From Papio anubis (Eukaryota; Chordata; Mammalia; Primates; Cercopithecidae): a DNA stretch of 64,000 bases. The position numbers were made by a program, and so were the translations under genes. Where the stretch lies: contig NC_044984.1 in the NCBI RefSeq assembly GCF_008728515.1, positions 90,009,181 through 90,073,180 of the forward strand, written 5' to 3'. The notes under the pieces are model-generated. The model did not search any database. It was not told the origin of the DNA and saw only the letters and a list, made by a program, of their open reading frames with translations. Shown in pieces: positions 11,227 through 21,800 of the stretch; positions within the stretch are counted from its first letter, which is position 1, and each line of letters begins with the position of its first letter.

Positions 11227-11521
11227 TTTTTTTTTTTTTAAGATGGAGTCTCGCTCTGTTGCCCAGGCTGGAGTGCAGTGATACGATCTTGGCTAACTGC
11301 AACCTCCGCCTCCTGGGTTCAGGCAATTCTCCCACCTCAGCCTCCCAAGTAGCTGGGATTACAGGCATGGGCCACCATGCCCGGCTACTTTTTGTATTTT
11401 TAGTAGAGTTGGGGGTTTTGCCATGTCGGCCAGACTGGTCTCGAACTCCTGACCTCAGGTGATCCACCGGCTTTGGTCTTCCAGAGTGCTGGGATTGCAG
11501 ACATGAGCCACCGCGCCTGGC
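11227..11521 (-). mobile_element. Alu, full length
   Basis: Perfect 11-bp duplication ctggtttggac at 11216-11226 and 11522-11532. Confidence 0.95.
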
Positions 11522-11532
11522 CTGGTTTGGAC

Positions 11533-12427
11533 ATTTGGTTTGGGCCTTTTGTCTAATAACAGTCCCTCCTGCCCTGGTCCCCTGTGTCCTGGTATTTAGT
11601 CTTGTACCTGTGAGCCTGTTTTTCAAGTCACCACTGCTGGTGTTGATCCCCTACTTAACATGTAGACCACATTTAACTCTGTAGGACTCAGACTTCCTCA
11701 GCTAGGGCTGACCTTTCAGGAACCCTGCTACGGTGGGATTGATACTGTGCCTTCACTATAAGGTGAATGTAGATTAATAATTAGGATGCTTTTCTCAAAG
11801 AAATAGGGGAACTTAATATCTAATATTATTATCTTTATTAGCACTTAAATATGCTAGTAAACCAAGTTCTATCATACTAGTTGCTGTCCAAGCACGCTTA
11901 CATTTGATGCCTTTTTTGAATATCTAAGACAAGAACATAGAGATTTATTCTCAAGCCATACAGAACACTTGAAAAGTCTAAACAATGTGTTAAAATGTAA
12001 CAGGAAAAAAGAAGCTATGTGTTAATTTCTTGATGTGCTAAATTATTATAGACGTTTGCTGCTTGGGTCAGAATTATCTCTTTTTTTGTCTTTCCAGCTG
12101 CAGCAAAAATCCTCCAGAGAACCATGTTTACAGCTATGGCCATTCGTGATTTTAACAATAGAAATCAGTGATCCTATTTAGTGAATAGCAGCTTACTGTT
12201 ACTAGTGAATAACAGTTCATACAGTGTTCATAACATGAGCTGGCTATGAAGTGGCATCCAAGAGGAGTTAAGTGGGTATGAATGGTTTAATAAAAAATTA
12301 CACTTTACAAAATGCTTCAAGTCCAGCTGGTGGTAGAAGAAATCCATCTGGGAATTAAGCTCATCAGGCATTTAACAACTAGGTTAGTTGAGGTTTGCCA
12401 TATTGAGTGGATCTAGAGTATACGGTT
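11533..12427. other. Unique DNA; weak splice-acceptor-like site
   Basis: Contains copy A of the 145-bp pair. At 12080-12097 a pyrimidine run ends in ccag, followed by 27 open codons to TAG at about 12180. Such sites are common by chance. Confidence 0.35.
11681..11825. repeat. 145-bp dispersed direct repeat, copy A
   Basis: Runs from gtaggactcagacttcc to atatctaata and aligns without gaps to 13063-13207 at about 91 percent by eye (13 differences). It matches no family I recognise. Confidence 0.92.
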
Positions 12428-12730
12428 CAGCCCAGGCACAGTGGCTCATGCCTATAATCCCAGTGATTTGGGAGGCCTAGGTGGGAGGATTGCTTGAGGC
12501 CAGGAGTTCAAGACTAGCCTGAAAAACAATACCCCATCTCTACCCCCCCCCCCCCCCCCCAGAAAAAGTTAGCCAGGCACGGTGGCGTGCACCTATAGTT
12601 CCAGCTACTCAGGAGGCTGAGGCAGGAGGATCCCTTGAGTCCAGGAATTCGAGGCTGCAGTGAGCTATGATCACACCACTGCACTCCAGTTTGGGTGACA
12701 GAGTGAGACCCTGTTTCTAAAAAAAAAAAA
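12428..12730 (+). mobile_element. AluJ-like with an 18-C run in the linker
   Basis: The usual A-rich linker after catctctac is replaced by C18 at 12543-12560, then agaaaaagttagcc. The 3' tail is about A11. Confidence 0.92.
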
Positions 12731-13062
12731 GGTGAAAAGTTCTTAAGAGTAGAAAAGCAGCATCTGTCTTCTGAGATCAGAACACTTTCTGATTTTTTTT
12801 TTCCTGTGGATTTACTTCCTTAGTGCATTTTACCATAAGGGGGTGCTCTGGGATAATACTTTTCAGCAAAGCAGTGGTCTCTTCTGCTCTATTAACTGAA
12901 AAAAGGCAAGCATTTATTAATTCTGCATCCCATCCGTATTCACTAATCTTCAAAACGTGTCCATTTACATTAAAAATATGAAAAACATTAGTGAAAACTA
13001 TTTAAAATGTAAACAACCAGTGTCTGATTGCTAAGGAAAAGACAAACGTTGAAAACTCTTTT
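12731..13062. other. Unique DNA, no gene seen
   Basis: Short AT-rich stretch between an Alu and copy B of the 145-bp repeat. Confidence 0.45.
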
Positions 13063-13207
13063 GTAGGGCTCAGACTTCCTCAGCTAGGGCTGACCTTTTA
13101 GGAACCCTGCTATGGTGCGATTGGTACTGTGCCTTTAGTATAAGATGATTGTAGATTAATAATTAGGATGCTTTTCCCAAAGAAATGGGGGAACTCAACA
13201 TCTAATA
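13063..13207. repeat. 145-bp dispersed direct repeat, copy B
   Basis: Partner of 11681-11825 in the same orientation, 1,382 bases downstream. An Alu starts ten bases beyond it. Confidence 0.92.
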
Positions 13208-13217
13208 AGAGACTAGA

Positions 13218-13546
13218 GCCGGGTGCATTGGCTCATGCCCGTAGTCCCACCACTTTGGGAGGCCGAGACAGGTGGATCACCTGAGATCAGGAGTTTGAGA
13301 TCAGGAGTTCGAGACCAGTCTGGCCAACACGGTGAAACCCCATCTCTACTAAAAATACAAAAAATTAGCCAGGCATGGTGGCACATCCCTGTAATCCAAG
13401 CTACTAGGAGACGAAGGCAGGATAATCACTTGAACCCAGGAGGTGGAGGTTGCAGTGAGCCAAAACAGTGCCACTGCACTCCAGCCTGGGCAGCAAGAGT
13501 GAAACTCCACCTCAAAAAAAAAAAAAAGAAAAAGAAAAAAAAAGAG
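13218..13546 (+). mobile_element. Alu with 17-bp internal duplication
   Basis: The phrase gagatcaggagtt(t/c) is doubled near 13283-13310. Long impure A-tail with G interruptions. Confidence 0.92.
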
Positions 13547-13825
13547 AGAGTCACAGTGAACTGAAGCTGCACTGGATTTCTTCTGAGTTAGGAGAGGAAA
13601 ACCATAAAGGAATTGCATTTGTCCTTTACTTTAGTTATTTTTTTGGTAGCATTATTTTAACTATATCTTTCTGCCAATGTTGTAGAGATTCACTATGGTT
13701 GAAATTGCTTTCTTACAAAGTTCGATCTGTGTTAACCCATCCTTGGGGAAAAGCATAGGAATCAAGAATTACAAAGTAATTTCATTCTCACCTCTGTCAC
13801 ATTTATGAATCAATTTTTAGGTTTT

Positions 13826-14131
13826 TGTTTTGTCTTGTTTTGTTTTTCTTGAGATGGAGTTTTGTTCCTGTTGCCCAGGCTAGAGTGCAATGGCGCGATC
13901 TTGGCTCACTGCAACCTCCGCCTCCCGGGTTTAAGTGAGTCTCCTTCCTCAGTCTCCCAAGTAGCTGGGATTACAGGCATGCACCACCATGTCCGGCTGA
14001 TTTTGTATTTTGAGTAGAGATGGCGTTTCTCCATGTTGATCAGGCTGGTCTCGAACTCCTGACCTCAGGTGATTTGCCCACCTCAGCCTCCCAAAGTGCT
14101 GGGATTACAGGCATGAGCCACCATGCTCGGC
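13826..14131 (-). mobile_element. Alu with perfect target duplication
   Basis: caatttttaggtttt at 13811-13825 and 14132-14146. T-rich tail with G and C interruptions. Confidence 0.95.
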
Positions 14132-14146
14132 CAATTTTTAGGTTTT

Positions 14147-14702
14147 ATTCCTGTCTAATTGTGTGGGGTGAGGAGGTGGAGAGAAAACTCAATTCTGTTT
14201 TCAAGTACTTGGGAGAGGCAATCAGTAGCAATCAGCTATTCTAAGCACATGATTTTGTGAAGGACGAGAAACTCATCAAGGTCACCAACAGGACATTTGG
14301 AGAAATGGCCACAATATGGAGGCAGGAATAGGGACTCCTCAGTGTTTGGTCAAAGGAATTCCCTGGGTTCTATGGCAGCATGTTTGAAGGTGCTGGTTCC
14401 TTCCAGTCTGGGTGACAAATAGCCCTGGGGTACAGCACAGGGATTGGGAGGAATGTTACACCTTTGCTTATGGAGAGCAGTTCTCTCTCTATATGTTCTC
14501 TGAACTCATTAGGCAAAAGCAGATGAGGCTTCTTTAGTCATCTTTATGAACATTTAACTCCATACACAAAATGAAAATTTGGCTGAGGATTTTTAACTTG
14601 GGAGATTTTATGAGAGAATAATGTCTAGTCATTGATCTGTAGTATCTTCGTTATGTCAGTAGTTTTTAAGAATTCAAGATATATTCATACCAATACCTAC
14701 AC
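14147..14702. other. Unique DNA, no gene seen
   Basis: No repeat family or coding signal recognised. Confidence 0.45.
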
Positions 14703-15006
14703 TTTTTTTTTTTTGAAATGGAGTCTTGCTTTGTTGTTCCCTAGGCTGGCGTGCGGTGGCACAATCTCAGCTTACTGCAACCTCTGCCTCCTGGGTTCAA
14801 GCGATTCTCCTGCCTCAGCCTCCTGAGTAACTGGGATTACAGGCGTGCACCACCACACCTGGCTAATTTTTGTATTTTGTATTTTTAGTAGAGATGGAGT
14901 TTCACCATGTTGGCCAGGCTGGTCTTGAACTCCTGAGCCCAAGTGATCCACTCTCCTCAGCCTACCAAAGTGCTAGGATTACAGGCATGAGCCACCACAC
15001 CCAGCC
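14703..15006 (-). mobile_element. Alu, full length
   Basis: T11, gaaatggagtcttgc. Doubled word tttgtattttgtattttt near 14870; ends ccacacccagcc. Confidence 0.93.
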
Positions 15007-15753
15007 AAAAGCTTTAAGATTTAAAGTAAACCATATACTCCACTTGGCTGATAGTTGTCCCGTAATTTTGTGGGCTGAACAAGCGTCAGATGAGGATGTG
15101 CGGTGGCTAGATTGGCTTCTTACTTGCACACACATTCCCCCATCCCCATTAATCCTTTGTGCAGAGCCCAGGCTCTGGGTGCAGTTTTAGGGCAAAAGAA
15201 TAACCAAAATATGTGGGTGTGCATTTGGCCAAAGGGTTGGTTGAATGTGGAGCAGAGATACCAGCCTGGAAACAGGTCACGTTTTAATGAAAAATGCACA
15301 TTCATCATGGTGTTGTGCTTTTTAAAGAGGTGATTCCCAGCCATACACAACACAGGGGAGAAATAGGCATCCATGTGGAACTGCTTTAAAACAGAGTTCT
15401 TGTGGAGCCTGGCTGCTGGTGGGGCAGGGCTCACAAGTACCCGTTGGGAAATGAGATAATGAGATTTTGCTAGGCATAGTTGAGTTTTTGGATTGTTAGT
15501 CATAAATCTTCAAAAAGGAAAAAAACAAAACAAATAAAACCCTATGGTTTAAATAAAGAAATGATTTCAAAATAATGACTGGCTACACTAGGAAAAAATC
15601 CAGGGGCAAAGGTGTTGTCCCATCACATGCTGAGAACTGTGAATAAGCAGAGACATGAAATTTTCCTCATTCTACTTATGAGAAAAGAATAATGAAGAAA
15701 ATAAAGTGACCAAAGTATCTCTACCTCTGAGTGTTAAAGGGTAAGATATAAAA
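15007..15753. other. Repeat-free DNA with a 127-codon antisense frame
   Basis: An ATG frame on the minus strand spans 15120-15503. Its product shows no domain, signal or repeat that I recognise, and no promoter or splice context marks it as real. Treated as chance. Confidence 0.3.
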
Positions 15754-15762
15754 CTCTCTTAG

Positions 15763-16069
15763 GGTTGGGCATGGTGGCGCATGCCTATAATCTCAGCACT
15801 TTGGGAGGCCGAGGTGGGTGGATCACCTGAGGTGAGGAGTTCAAGACCAGCCTGGCCAACATGGTGAACCCCGTCTCTACTAAAAAATACAAAAATTAGC
15901 CGGGCGTGGTGGCAAGCACCTGTAATTCCAGCTACTTGGGAGGCTGAGGCAGGAGAATCACTTGAACTCAGGAGGCGGAGGTTGTAGTGAGCTGAGATCA
16001 TGCCATTGCACTCCAACCTGGACGACAAGAGTGAAATTCTGTCTCAAAAAATAATAATAATAATAAGAC
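15763..16069 (+). mobile_element. Alu, full length
   Basis: Duplication ctctcttag at 15754-15762 and 16070-16078. Tail drifts into (AAT)n. Confidence 0.94.
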
Positions 16070-16117
16070 CTCTCTTAGATACATACTTTATTAGAGGTGG
16101 TTCTAGTTTCTTTCAAA

Positions 16118-16150
16118 TATGTATATGTGTGCATGTGTGTGTGCGTGTGT
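16118..16150. repeat. Impure (TG)n microsatellite
   Basis: Alternating tatgtatatgtgtgcatgtg and onward, interrupted. Confidence 0.85.
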
Positions 16151-16236
16151 TTTAATATATTTGGAATCATCTCTAAGTACATAAGCAACATAATTGAGGT
16201 TATTTTTTGAGAGAGATATATATAAAATATTAGACT

Positions 16237-16320
16237 CAACCACTTTAAACATGGGAACAAATGCTCTTTGGCAGTGTTAACAGAAATTTTATTTTATATT
16301 ATTATTATGGCTAGCTGTTG
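16237..16320. repeat. 84-bp unit, presumed source copy
   Basis: caaccactttaaac through tttggcagtgttaaca to agctgttg. A copy in the same orientation sits inside an Alu at 18787-18870, so this one is taken as the source. Confidence 0.9.
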
Positions 16321-16992
16321 ATTGCATACAGAAATAGCAATGGAAAGTGGCTTTCACCAGGGCAAGTACGTTAATGAAGGTATTACAACAGTAATAAGGA
16401 AGTTGATAGTTTATTCTGCTTTCTGCTGGTCAATGTTATGACTCATAACATCAACCTATTCCTTCAGAAGAGCAAGAATAATAAGGGGCCATGATGTTAG
16501 GACATCAAGGAAGAACTAAATGATCTTGGAATTGTTGAGTCTAAAAAAGGCAAGACTAGAGGAGTGAAGAAAAGAAAGAAAGATCAGGCTTCTTTAGGAT
16601 GGGCCTTCTGAGTAGACAATGTTCAGTGAGTGGAGGTAATAGGGATCAGGCAAATTTTGGCTAAATATTGAGCTCTTCGATTGTAAAACCATGGGGCATT
16701 TGTAGAGGAGATTCAAATAGGAAGATACCATGACGATAGGACGAAGTCTATGAGACAAAGATAGACCCTCAATCTGCCAAAACCCTGAGAGTCAAAACTT
16801 AACTTATTTGCAAAGAATGTGAAAATAAACAAGTACAGAATCAAACAAGTATTAATACAACCTTAAGCATAAAACAAGTGTTATAATATGTTTTACTTCT
16901 TAAGTGTTTGTTGAATTTGAGTAGGCTTAAAGTGATAAGCCCAGAAATATTTTTATCCATTTTCCCATTTTCAGTATAATTAAGCCCATTAA

Positions 16993-17562
16993 TTTTCTTT
17001 TTTCTTTTTTTATTTTGAGAGGTCTGTTGCCCAAGTTGGAGTGCAGTGGAGTGATTTCAGCCCACTGCAACCTTTGCCTCCCAGGTTCAAGTGATTCTCC
17101 TGCCTCAGCCTCCCAAGTAGCTGGGATTACAGGTGCCAGTAACCATGCCGGCCAAATTTTTTTTTTTTTTTTGAGATGGAGTCTTGGTCTGTTGCCCAGG
17201 CTGGAGTGCAGTGTGGGATCTCGGCTCACTGCAACCTCTGCCTCAGCCTCCCGAGTAGCTGGGACTACAGGTGTGCACCATCACGCCCGGCTAATTTTTG
17301 TATTTTTAGTAGAGACAGGGTTTCACCATATTGGCCAGGCTGGTCTCAAACTCCTGATCTTATGATCTGCGCGCCTTGGCCTCCCAAAGTGCTGGGATTA
17401 CAGGTGTGAGCCACCGTACCCAGCCCTAATTTTTGTATTTTTAATAGAGATGGGGTTTCGCCATGATGGCCAGGCTGGTCTCCAACTCCTGGCCTCAAGT
17501 GATCTGTCTACCTCGGCCTCCCAAACTGCTGGGATTACAGGTGTGAGCCATCTCACCCAGCC
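16993..17562 (-). mobile_element. Outer Alu split by a second Alu
   Basis: Halves at 16993-17153 and about 17426-17562. The break lies at the mid-element ccaaattttt / cctaattttt, the usual insertion-prone linker. Confidence 0.88.
17154..17425 (-). mobile_element. Nested Alu
   Basis: T16 then gagatggagtcttgg. It lacks the block between caacctctgcct and cagcctcccg, so it is a little short. Confidence 0.9.
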
Positions 17563-17688
17563 AGCACTTTGGGAGGCCGAGGTGGGTAGATCGCTTGAGC
17601 CCAGGAATTTGAGACCAGCCTGGGCAACATGGTGAAACCCCATCTCTAGCCTGGGTGACAGAGTGAGACTCCGTCTCAAAAAATAAGG
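17563..17688 (+). mobile_element. Alu fragment with internal deletion
   Basis: Begins at agcactttgggaggccgagg (start missing). 'catctctag' is fused directly to 'cctgggtgacagag', removing most of the right arm. It abuts the antisense Alu tail to tail. Confidence 0.88.
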
Positions 17689-17705
17689 AATGCTGGACTT
17701 GAGGG
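17674..17705. repeat. 32-bp shared block, copy 1
   Basis: tctcaaaaaataaggaatgc followed by tggacttgaggg. The identical block is at 18195-18226, and both are followed by a T-run. Confidence 0.95.
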
Positions 17706-17917
17706 TTTTTTTTTTTTTTTTGGTTGTCATTGTTGTTGTTATTGTTGTTTTTGAGTTGGAGTCTTTCTCTGTCACCCAGGCTAGAGTATAGTGGCATGAT
17801 TGTGGCTAACTGCAGCCTCAAACTTCTGGGCTCAAGGGATTCTCTCACCTTAGCCTGTTGAGTAGCGGGGACTACAGGCACATGCCATCACACCTGGCTG
17901 TTTTAAAAACTTTTTGA

Positions 17918-18207
17918 GCTGGGCGTGGTGGCTCACACCTGTAATCCCAGCACTTTGGGAGGCTGAGGTGGGCGGATCACCTGAGGTCGAGAGTTTGAGA
18001 CCAGACTGACCAACATGGAGAAATCTTGTCTCCACTAAAAATACACAATTAGCCAGGCATAGTGGCACACGCCTGTAATCCCAGCTACTTGGGAGGCTGA
18101 GGCAGGAGAATCGCTTGAACTTGGGAGGTGGAAGTTGCAGTGAGCCGAGATTGCGCCTTTGCACACCAGCCTGGGCAACAAGAGCAAAACTCCATCTCAA
18201 AAAATAA
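17918..18207 (+). mobile_element. Alu inserted in AluJ
   Basis: gctgggcgtggtggctcac to ctccatctcaaaaaata. Its 3' tail and flank match those of the fragment 521 bases upstream. Confidence 0.93.
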
Positions 18208-18226
18208 GGAATGCTGGACTTGAGGG
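18195..18226. repeat. 32-bp shared block, copy 2
   Basis: Identical to 17674-17705, and located where the interrupted AluJ should simply resume. Confidence 0.95.
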
Positions 18227-18786
18227 TTTTTTTTTTTTTTTGTAGAGCAAGGGTCTCATTATGTTGCCCAGCTTGGTCTTGAACTCTTGAGCTCAAGTGT
18301 GGATCTCAATTTTTTATAGAAAAGTCTATTTCTACATTTAGCCTCTTTTTAGATTATTATGACTGACAATGTCAAAAATAACCCTTCTGGGTTTTAGCAG
18401 CTATTGGAATAAATGGAACTCCTTCTCATTACCCTCTCTATGAGCTGCAAATAATTGAATCAAGGGCCAGAGATTTCCTGTGTCTGAAAGAAAATAAAAA
18501 ACAACCTTGAAGAGTTTCTTCTTGTTCTTTTCACAATAAGTGGTGCAGGAACAATTGGGTATCTATACGGGGAAACATTGAACTGACTTCAACCTTACAC
18601 CATAGACAAAAATTAATTCCAGGTATGTGAAAGTCAAAACTATAAAGCTTTTTTTTTTTTTTTTGAGACAGAGTCTCACTCTGTTGCCTAGGCAGGAGTG
18701 CAGTGGTGCAATCTCGGCTCACTGCAACCTCAGTCTCCTGAATTCAAGCAATTCTCATGCACCTGTCTCCTGAGTAGCTGGGACTG

Positions 18787-18870
18787 CAACCACTTTAAAA
18801 TGGGAACAAAATGCTATTTGGCAGTGTTAACAAATATTTTATTGTATATCATTATTATGGTTAGCTGTTG
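18787..18870. repeat. 84-bp unit inserted in an Alu
   Basis: Copy of 16237-16320, about 90 percent alike by eye. Alu sequence reads almost continuously across it (ggactgca ... ggccatgcacc). No poly-A and no target duplication accompany it. Confidence 0.92.
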
Positions 18871-18922
18871 GCCATGCACCAGCATGCCTGGCTAATTTTT
18901 GTATTTTTTGGTAGAGACAAGG

Positions 18923-19275
18923 TAGTTTATTTTCATGCTGTTGATAAAGACATGCCCAAGACTGGCCAATTTACAAAAGAAAGAGGTTTAATGGACGTAC
19001 AGTTCCGTGTAGTGAGGGAAGCCTCACAATCGTGGTGGAAGGCAGGGAGGAGCAAGTCACATCTTACATGGATGGCAGCAGGCAAAGAGAGAGCTTGTGC
19101 AAGGGAAACTCCCTCCTGTTATATAACCGTCAGATCTTGTGAGACTTATTCACTGTCTCAAGAACAGTATGGGAAGGACTTGCTCCTGTGATTCAGTTAC
19201 CTCCCACTGAGTCCCTCCCACAATATGTGGGAATTTAAGATGAGATTTTGGTGGGGACACAGTCAAACCATATCA
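18923..19275 (-). mobile_element. THE1/MST (MaLR) solo LTR inside an Alu
   Basis: Antisense LTR: gataaagacatgcccaagac near the left, cacagtcaaaccatatca at the right end. The 5-bp duplication caagg (18918-18922, 19276-19280) is typical of MaLR elements. Confidence 0.92.
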
Positions 19276-19442
19276 CAAGGTTTCACCATGTTGGCCAGGC
19301 TGACCTCAAGTGAACTGCCCACCTCAGCCTCCCAAAGTGTTGGGATTACAGGCGCAAGCCACCATGCCTGGCCTATAAAGATTTCAGGTGATAATATAGG
19401 AAAGTACTTCAAGGGTAAGAAATGATTTATTAAACAAGTCAC

Positions 19443-19745
19443 AGCTGGGCATAGTGGCTCAGTCCTGTAAGCCCAGCACTTTGGGAGGCTGAGGTCAAAG
19501 GATCACTTGAGCTCAGGATTCAATTCCAGCCTGGGGAACATAGCGAGACCTCATCGCTACAAAACAAAACAAAACAAAAAGCCAGGCATGGTGGTGCACA
19601 CACCTATAGTCCCAGCTACTCAAGAGGCTGAGGTGGGAGGATCACTTGAGCCTGGGAGGTTGAGGCTACAGTAAACTGTGTTCATGCCACTGCACTCCAG
19701 CCTAGATGACAGAACGAGACCCTGTTTCCAAAACAAATGAACAAA
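19443..19745 (+). mobile_element. Alu, first of a tandem pair
   Basis: AluJ/S-like; tail aacaaatgaacaaacaac. The site word aacaagtcac precedes it; aacaaatcaa follows it. Confidence 0.92.
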
Positions 19746-19758
19746 CAACAAATCAAAG

Positions 19759-20076
19759 GACTGGGCATGGTAGTTCATGCCTGTGATTCCAGCACTTTGG
19801 GAGGCTGAGGCGGGTGGATCACCTGAGGTCAGGAGTTCAAGACCAGTCTGGCCAATATGCTGAAACCCTGTCTCTACTAAAAAATACAATAATTAGCCGG
19901 GTGTGGTGGTGAGCGCCACTCCCAACTACTTGGGAGGCTGAGGCAGGAGAATCACCTGAACCCAGAGAGAGAGGTTACAATGAGCTGAGATTGTGCCACT
20001 GCACTCCAGCCTGGGCGACAAGAGTGAAACTCTGTCTCAAAAAAAAAAAAAACACCATACACACACAAAAAAAAAA
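19759..20076 (+). mobile_element. Alu, second of a tandem pair
   Basis: Starts gactgggcatggtagttc. A-rich tail with a CA patch, then aacaaatcacaaacc, so the two Alus used the same target. Confidence 0.92.
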
Positions 20077-20441
20077 CAAATCACAAACCTTCAGATACTT
20101 TTATACACCCACTAGATTTGCAAAAATTGGAAAGTCTGACAGTATCAAAGTTTGGCCAGGATAGGAAGCAGTAGGAGCTCTCATATACTTCTAGTGGCAG
20201 TGGACATTGGCATAACACTTTGGAAATTAGTTTGCATTAACAAATGAGGTTGCAGATAAGCATATCCTATGACACAATAATTCCACTCCTAAGTATATAC
20301 TGTGTGCTTATGTTTATTACAGTTTGTGTTTTACAGTGTTCATAACAGCATTGTTCATTGTAGCTCCAAAATGGAAACATCATAAATATCCATTAGCTGT
20401 ACAAGGCAGGAATAAATTGTGATATATTTATAAAATGGGGA

Positions 20442-20608
20442 GGCTGGGCATGATAGCTCATGCATGTAATGCTAGCACTTTGGGAGGCTGAGGTGGGAGG
20501 GTTACTTGAGCCCAGGAGTTTGAGGCTGCAGTGACCTATGATCACGCCACTACTCTCTAGCCCGGGTGACAGGGTGAGACCTTGTCTCAAAAAAATAATT
20601 AATAAAAA
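20442..20608 (+). mobile_element. Alu monomer, FRAM-like
   Basis: About 165 bp: an Alu start passes at gcccaggagtttgaggctgc straight into right-arm text ending gtctcaaaaaaataa. No second arm. Either a free right monomer or an internally deleted Alu. Confidence 0.75.
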
Positions 20609-20810
20609 TGAAATGGAAAATTATACAGAAATGAAAACAAACTACAGTTGCCAGCAACAACATGAAGCAAAGGAAATAACAGCATACATACAGTATGATT
20701 CTATTCAAGAAAGGTCAAAAGTAGGCAAAACTAAACTATATTATTTAAGGATATACTTATGAGGAGTAAAACTGAAGAAAAGCAAGAACATGATAAGGAT
20801 GAAAGTTAGT

Positions 20811-21128
20811 GCCGGGGGCAGTGACTCATACCTGTAATCCCAGCACTTTGGGAGGCCAAGGCAGGTGGATCACTTGAGGTCAGGAGTTCGAGACCAGCCT
20901 GGCCAACATGGTGAAACTTTGTCTCTACTAAAAATATGAAAATTAGCCAGGCGTGGTGGCAGGTGCCTGCAGTCTCAGCTACTCAAGAGACTGAGACAGG
21001 AGAATCACTTGAACCCGGGAGGCAGAGGTTGCAGTGAGCCGAGATCGCGCCATTGCACTCCAGCCTGGGCAATAGGGTGAGACTCCATCTCAAAAAAAGA
21101 AAAATAAAAGATAAAAAATAAAAGATAT
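20811..21128 (+). mobile_element. Alu, full length
   Basis: gccgggggcagtgactc to a long (AAAT/AAAAG)-like tail; truncates the old L1 text. Confidence 0.93.
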
Positions 21129-21800
21129 TATCTTGAGTTATCGGGTCAATATTTTGAAGTATTTAGAGGAAAAATTAATATCCAAGCCTAACTTGTAGTA
21201 GAAGTTTATGTTTACCTGAAATCCTACCACGGTAGATTATAGGTAAAATTATAAAATTGACCAAAAAAGTTTTTGGCCCTATGCCCTCTTCCCTCCTGGT
21301 TTTATCTTCTTGCCCAAATCCTGCATCTCATTTCTAAGTTGTTTAACGAAGATGATAGCTACTCTCTTAAGGGGTTAATTCTTCCAGGAATTTGCATTTT
21401 AAGACATTTCTTTGAAGTAAACTTAAAGGCTTTATAGACCCCAAATAAAATCTCAGATGATGGAATTTAAGTTGTTTTTGAGAAATAGGCCATTTTTCAC
21501 AAGATGGCTTACTTGCAAGTTATTATAAGTAACAAGCAACCACTGCTTATAGAAGACCTACCAAAGAAGAGATTCCTTCTGGCTAGGGATTGGTTTCTTT
21601 TGAAATTGACAAAGATTTAGGGCACTTTGCCTGGAGTTTTGCTGTGTTAGAGATGAAATCTCCACTAACTCAATGAACTGTAAATAGTGGTAGACGCTTT
21701 AGCTGCCCGTGTGTGAAACAGCTAGTCTCAGCTCAGTCAAGTGAAATATAACCAACCACTAAAATATGAAACTTAGAAGTCCTTCATAAAAGAAACTAGA
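21129..21800. other. Unassigned DNA, possibly decayed LTR material
   Basis: Wording such as gaccccaaataaaatctcag hints at an LTR with a polyadenylation signal, but I cannot name a family. No gene. Confidence 0.3.

Larger units (their letters stand above)
16079..16992. other. Unique AT-rich DNA, no gene seen
   Basis: Includes a short (TG)n tract and the source of an 84-bp duplication. Nothing else assigned. Confidence 0.4.
17706..18300 (-). mobile_element. AluJ split by a plus-strand Alu
   Basis: Left part 17706-17917 ends cacctggctgttttaaaaac. The continuation gtagagcaagggtctcatt is at 18242-18300 and stops before the left end. The inserted Alu and the 32-bp shared block lie between. Confidence 0.85.
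18648..19372 (-). mobile_element. AluS interrupted twice
   Basis: Target duplication ctataaag at 18640-18647 and 19373-19380. Alu text occupies 18648-18786, 18871-18922 and 19281-19372. The interruptions are an 84-bp copied segment and a THE1/MST LTR. Confidence 0.92.
18531..20810 (+). mobile_element. Old L1 (L1M-type) ORF2 3' remnant, interrupted
   Basis: L1 text appears in order in the gaps between younger insertions: aagtggtgcaggaacaattg and caccatagacaaaaatta before 18648; ttccactcctaagtatatac and cataacagcattgttcattg near 20280-20360; 'acagtatgattctattcaag' after 20608. The reverse-transcriptase gene is decayed beyond function. Four Alu-type insertions and one LTR lie within its span. 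Confidence 0.78.

Noticed and set aside
11162..11626. 154-codon frame, longest among Alu frames
   Set aside because: Translation through an antisense Alu; the same peptide phrases recur at dozens of other Alus.
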